Source: Algoriphagus aquaeductus
GTDB taxonomy: Bacteria; Bacteroidota; Bacteroidia; Cytophagales; Cyclobacteriaceae
Direction: 5' to 3'
NCBI RefSeq assembly: GCF_003253485.1
Contig: NZ_QKTX01000005.1
Location: 1-64,000 of the forward strand
DNA length: 64,000 bases
Shown: one piece after another, positions 61,013 to 64,000 of the stretch
Position numbering within the stretch: the first letter of the stretch is position 1
Layout: each line of letters begins with the position of its first letter
Position numbers and translations under genes: made by a program
Notes under the pieces: model-generated
What the model was told of the DNA's origin: nothing
The model's input: only the letters and a program-made list of their open reading frames with translations
Databases searched by the model: none

Positions 61013-62029
61013 ATGACTAATCCTGCACACAATACCCAGGCTCAGTTTTTTCAAAATCTGAGAACCACCCTGCCCTCCTACACTTCTATGGTAGATGAAG
61101 TTGCAGAAACGCTCAACGTCAGTGTGGATAGTGCCTACCGACGCATCAGAGGAGAAAAGCTATTGGACTTTGATGAACTCAAACTCTTATGCCAACGATT
61201 CAATTTATCCCTGGATAAATTTTTGAGTTTAAACACCGATTCCATCATGTTCCAAGGCAGATTAAATACCTACCATGAGGATGCATTTAAAAATTGGATG
61301 GACGATGTGCTGGCTCAATTGAACCTGGTAAATAGTTTTAGCCACAGGCATGTTTATTTTTTGGTCAAGGACATGCCTCCGTTTCATCACTATTACCATC
61401 CGGTTTTAGCCGGGTTTAAATTTTTCTTTTGGATGAAGTCCATCCTGTATTACGATAGCCTGAAAAATGAAAGATTCTCTTTGGAGAAGAATTACTTCGC
61501 CCCTTATCAGGACATTACTCATAAAATCCTGCGGGTATATAACAAAGTCCCCACCTCTGAAATCTGGAACGAGGAGGGACTCAACACAACCCTCCGACAG
61601 ATCGAGGTCTACCATGAGATGGGGTTGATTGCGCATTCAGAAATCACCTTGCAACTTTATCAATGCGTTCTTGAAGTCATTGATCATCTGGAAAAAATGG
61701 CCGAAAACGGCAAAAAATCCATGTTCGGACATGCCCCTACAGAAGACAGCGCCGAATATCGCCTTTATTTGAACGAAATCGTACTGGGAGACAATACCTT
61801 CATGGCTGAAATCGGAGAAACTAAGATCACCTACCTTAATCATAGTGTACTCTACTTTGTGGGGTCTATTGACCAAAAATTCAATGAGGGCATGTTTAGA
61901 AATCTGGATAACCTGATGAAAAAATCCACCTTGATTTCTGGAACAGGAGAAAAAGAACGAAAACAATTCTTCAATAAACTGAGAAAGAAAGTTCAGGCAA
62001 AAATTGCAATGGTGGAGGTAGAAAAATAG
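61013..62029 (+). CDS. Helix-turn-helix transcriptional regulator (BetR-like/large Bacteroidota type)
   Basis: A 338-residue cytoplasmic protein. Residues 22-72 look like an N-terminal HTH: MVDEVAETLNVSVDSAYRRIRGEKLLDFDELKLLCQRFNLSLD, in which NVSVDSAYRRIRG would be the recognition helix. The remaining 260 residues are helical with no known domain; this layout (short HTH plus long helical body) occurs in a Bacteroidota regulator family. A long non-coding stretch lies upstream. It precedes an FGE gene by 53 bases, so it may regulate that gene, but this is inference. Confidence 0.8.
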   Translation: MTNPAHNTQAQFFQNLRTTLPSYTSMVDEVAETLNVSVDSAYRRIRGEKLLDFDELKLLCQRFNLSLDKFLSLNTDSIMFQGRLNTYHEDAFKNWMDDVLAQLNLVNSFSHRHVYFLVKDMPPFHHYYHPVLAGFKFFFWMKSILYYDSLKNERFSLEKNYFAPYQDITHKILRVYNKVPTSEIWNEEGLNTTLRQIEVYHEMGLIAHSEITLQLYQCVLEVIDHLEKMAENGKKSMFGHAPTEDSAEYRLYLNEIVLGDNTFMAEIGETKITYLNHSVLYFVGSIDQKFNEGMFRNLDNLMKKSTLISGTGEKERKQFFNKLRKKVQAKIAMVEVEK

Positions 62030-62082
62030 CCCCACAACATTTTTGGAATGTATAAGTGACTGACAAGCCTTATATTTCCAAC

Positions 62083-63186
62083 ATGAAGCAATTACGGATT
62101 TTCATAATTCTTGGAGTCATATCAGTCCTTTCTGCGTGCAATTCCTCCTCAGGTCCACAGTCTGGCCCTGCACCTATTCACGAGGAATCAAAAGTAGTTT
62201 TTGCAGATCCGGAGCCTCCCCTCAAAGAAGAAGGAATGGTTTGGATTCCTGGCGGGGAGTTTATCATGGGAAGCAACGAGGCGGATGCTTACGATGCTGA
62301 AAAGCCCGCGGTAAATGTTGCCGTCCGTGGGTTTTGGATGGATGAAACAGAGGTCACCAATGCCCAATTCGAAGAATTTGTAAAAGCCACCGGATACCTT
62401 ACCGTGGCCGAAAGGCCGATAGATTGGGAAGAGCTGAAAAAACAACTTCCTCCCGGCACTCCCAAACTGGATGATTCCGCCCTGTTGCCGGGCTCCTTGG
62501 TTTTCTCCCCTCCTGCTAGACCCGTGCCTTTGACGGACATTTCCCAATGGTGGATTTGGACCATAGGGGCAGATTGGAGGCATCCCGAAGGACCTCAGAG
62601 CAACCTCAAAGGCAAAGAAGACCATCCCGTCGTTCACATTGCCTTTGAAGATGCCGAAGCTTATGCCAAATGGGCAGGAAAAAGGCTTCCCAGTGAATTT
62701 GAATGGGAATTTGCCGCAAGAGGTGGTGTCAACGGGAAACGATTTGCATGGGGGGATGAACTGACCCCGGAAGGCAAATACCTTGCGAATACTTTTCAGG
62801 GAAATTTCCCAAACCGCAATGAGGGAGGAGACGGATTTATCGGTACTTCTCCTGCCAAGGCATTTCCCGCCAATTCCTTTGGCCTATATGATATGATCGG
62901 AAATGTCTGGGAATTGACCTCTGACTGGTACGACGCCCTTAAATTAGCGAGACTCGCAGGCTATGCACCCAAGCTTGACGCCGGAATGAACCCCTGCTAC
63001 AATCCCAATAATCCCTATGCCATGGAGCGGGTGATCAAAGGAGGATCTTTTCTTTGTGCTCCCAATTATTGTGTCAACTATCGACCTTCTGCCCGACAGG
63101 GACATGCTTTCGACTCCGGGACTTCCAATGTTGGGTTTCGATTGGTCAAAGATCCGGTGGACAAAAAACTGGGCTTAAACCAATAG
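62083..63186 (+). CDS. Formylglycine-generating enzyme-like lipoprotein (SUMF1/FGE)
   Basis: A 367-residue protein with a lipobox (ISVLSAC, Cys19), so anchored outside the cytoplasm; I use the ATG that starts this signal rather than the GTG 27 bases upstream. The FGE-sulfatase domain fills residues 50-360: MVWIPGGEFIMGSNEAD, WMDETEVTNAQFEEFV, VVHIAFEDAEAYAKWAGKRLPSEFEWEFAARGG, GLYDMIGNVWELTSDWY, and KGGSFLCAPNYCVNYRPSAR. Both active-site cysteines of true FGEs are kept (Cys325 and Cys330), unlike many domain relatives (EgtB, gliding GldK/J). FGE oxidises a cysteine of sulfatases to formylglycine; no sulfatase is in this window. Confidence 0.9.
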   Translation: MKQLRIFIILGVISVLSACNSSSGPQSGPAPIHEESKVVFADPEPPLKEEGMVWIPGGEFIMGSNEADAYDAEKPAVNVAVRGFWMDETEVTNAQFEEFVKATGYLTVAERPIDWEELKKQLPPGTPKLDDSALLPGSLVFSPPARPVPLTDISQWWIWTIGADWRHPEGPQSNLKGKEDHPVVHIAFEDAEAYAKWAGKRLPSEFEWEFAARGGVNGKRFAWGDELTPEGKYLANTFQGNFPNRNEGGDGFIGTSPAKAFPANSFGLYDMIGNVWELTSDWYDALKLARLAGYAPKLDAGMNPCYNPNNPYAMERVIKGGSFLCAPNYCVNYRPSARQGHAFDSGTSNVGFRLVKDPVDKKLGLNQ

Positions 63187-63220
63187 GCCAGAAAACTGTT
63201 TTTTAGAAAATTTTAATCCT

Positions 63221-64000
63221 ATGGTCAAACGATCACTAGTTGCTTTTTGCTTGCTTTTCGCTACGGTAAACCAGGCTTTCGCCCAACTTCAACCCGGATT
63301 TTCCCCCGAAGAATATCGGGATTTTTTGGGAATTACCGCCGGAAGTGTGAAAGACACCTCTTTTACCAAAGGGATCCCACAAAACCCTAAATTCTCTTTG
63401 ATCTACGAGTCTCCACTCGTAGGCCTTGAAAACAAATGGTATCTGTGGATCGAAGAAGGAAAAAAGACGGCTTGGCTGACCATCAGAGGAACAGCAAATA
63501 ATCCAACTTCCTGGCTCGCCAACTTCTATGCCGCGATGATTCCTGCCAAAGGAAGCCTTCAAATCAGAGATGATTACCAATTCCAATATCAATTTGCTGA
63601 GCATCCCAAGGCTGCCGTACATGTGGGGTGGACCTTATCCACGGGAGCCTTGGCGGAAACCTTGGTTCCAAAAATGGATTCTTTATATCAGGCAGGGTAT
63701 CGGGATTTTATGGTTTCGGGCCATAGTCAAGGGGGTGCAATAGCTTACCTGATGACTGCACATCTTCATCAGCTTAAGAAAGAGGGACGCTGGACTGAAG
63801 CCATTCGGATCAAAACCTACGCAAGTGCAGCCCCAAAGCCGGGCAACCTGTTTTTTGCCTACCATTATGAATTTATCACCCAAGGCGGCTGGGCCTTTAA
63901 TGTGGTCAATGCCTCCGATTGGGTTCCTGAAGTGCCTTTTTCCATCCAAACAGTCAATGACTTCAATCCAGTAAACCCTTTCACCGATGCATCGGAGTTT
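63221..64000 (+). CDS. Class 3 lipase family protein, exported (runs off the window)
   Basis: Open from the ATG for 260 codons to the last base, so the C-terminus is missing. The signal peptide is FCLLFATVNQAFAQ. The lipase nucleophile elbow is SGHSQGGAIAYL near residue 169, and the RGTANNPTSWLANFYA strand-loop with its TIRGT start is typical of lipase_3. A KTYASAAPKPGN segment follows as in this fold, and the SDWVPEVPF stretch probably holds the triad aspartate. It starts 34 bases after the FGE gene on the same strand, so the two are probably co-transcribed. Confidence 0.85.
   Translation, partial: MVKRSLVAFCLLFATVNQAFAQLQPGFSPEEYRDFLGITAGSVKDTSFTKGIPQNPKFSLIYESPLVGLENKWYLWIEEGKKTAWLTIRGTANNPTSWLANFYAAMIPAKGSLQIRDDYQFQYQFAEHPKAAVHVGWTLSTGALAETLVPKMDSLYQAGYRDFMVSGHSQGGAIAYLMTAHLHQLKKEGRWTEAIRIKTYASAAPKPGNLFFAYHYEFITQGGWAFNVVNASDWVPEVPFSIQTVNDFNPVNPFTDASEF

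Noticed and set aside
1..64000. CRISPR arrays, rRNA or tRNA genes
   Set aside because: No evenly spaced short repeats and no cloverleaf-type or rRNA-like segments were noticed in the intergenic regions. Reading by eye could miss a divergent tRNA.

Overview
The window reads as a stretch of chromosome from a Bacteroidota bacterium, most likely Cytophagales (a Cyclobacteriaceae/Algoriphagus-like organism). Supporting signs are promoters of the Bacteroidota type (TTTG, about 20 bases, TAnnTTTG), carboxypeptidase-regulatory-like domains on secreted proteins, a small Hc1-type histone H1-like protein, a serine-palmitoyltransferase-like enzyme, many Sec-exported peptidases, and GC-rich palindromes between genes. 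It is gene-dense, of moderate GC, and has no rRNA, tRNA, CRISPR array, complete insertion sequence or prophage that I can see. This assignment comes from recognising protein families, not from a database search.

Layout. 0-2.2 kb: a broken KefF-type oxidoreductase followed by a KefB/KefC-type K+/H+ antiporter. 2.3-6.6 kb: a three-gene, overlapping operon (TPR/outer-membrane barrel, cellulose-synthase-like GT2, GH26-like hydrolase) that looks like a synthase-dependent exopolysaccharide system. 6.6-13.1 kb: a TetR regulator and a TolC/adaptor/RND efflux operon, both preceded by the same palindrome, ending in a small acyl-carrier-like protein without its serine. 13.2-19.3 kb: a CAP-domain protein, a Tat-exported metallo-hydrolase, and a leftward cluster of biotin carboxylase, DUF1015, Maf and an ATPase. 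19.4-21.1 kb: the SPT-like enzyme and the histone H1-like gene, each with a clear promoter. 21-34 kb: an M1 peptidase, a very large BNR-repeat protein, an APC permease, a TspO-like protein, DinB, a muramidase, a DEAD-box helicase, a CarboxypepD_reg protein and a gamma-glutamyltransferase.

34-53 kb is mostly housekeeping: ElaA-like GNAT, ArfB, MnmA, an RluA-type synthase, an M28 peptidase, a nucleoside transporter, the etfB-etfA-bifunctional-nuclease operon, DnaB, an Mpl/MurC-like ligase, an exonuclease, an M48 lipoprotein and GluQ-RS. 53-64 kb holds an S10 peptidase, a K+ channel-like protein, PhzF, DinB, a second M28 peptidase, ferritin, a fatty-acid-hydroxylase-like membrane protein, an HTH regulator, a lipoprotein FGE with both catalytic cysteines, and the start of a class 3 lipase that runs off the window.

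The most notable non-gene finding is a pair of short, non-coding elements (53.3 and 59.1 kb). They have related terminal inverted repeats, and each is flanked by its own perfect 8-bp direct repeat, so they look like independently inserted MITEs. A second, palindrome-rich mosaic repeat lies upstream of dnaB. The best candidates for a little-described system are the GT2/barrel/GH26 polysaccharide operon and the TetR-RND operon with its acyl-carrier-like appendage.
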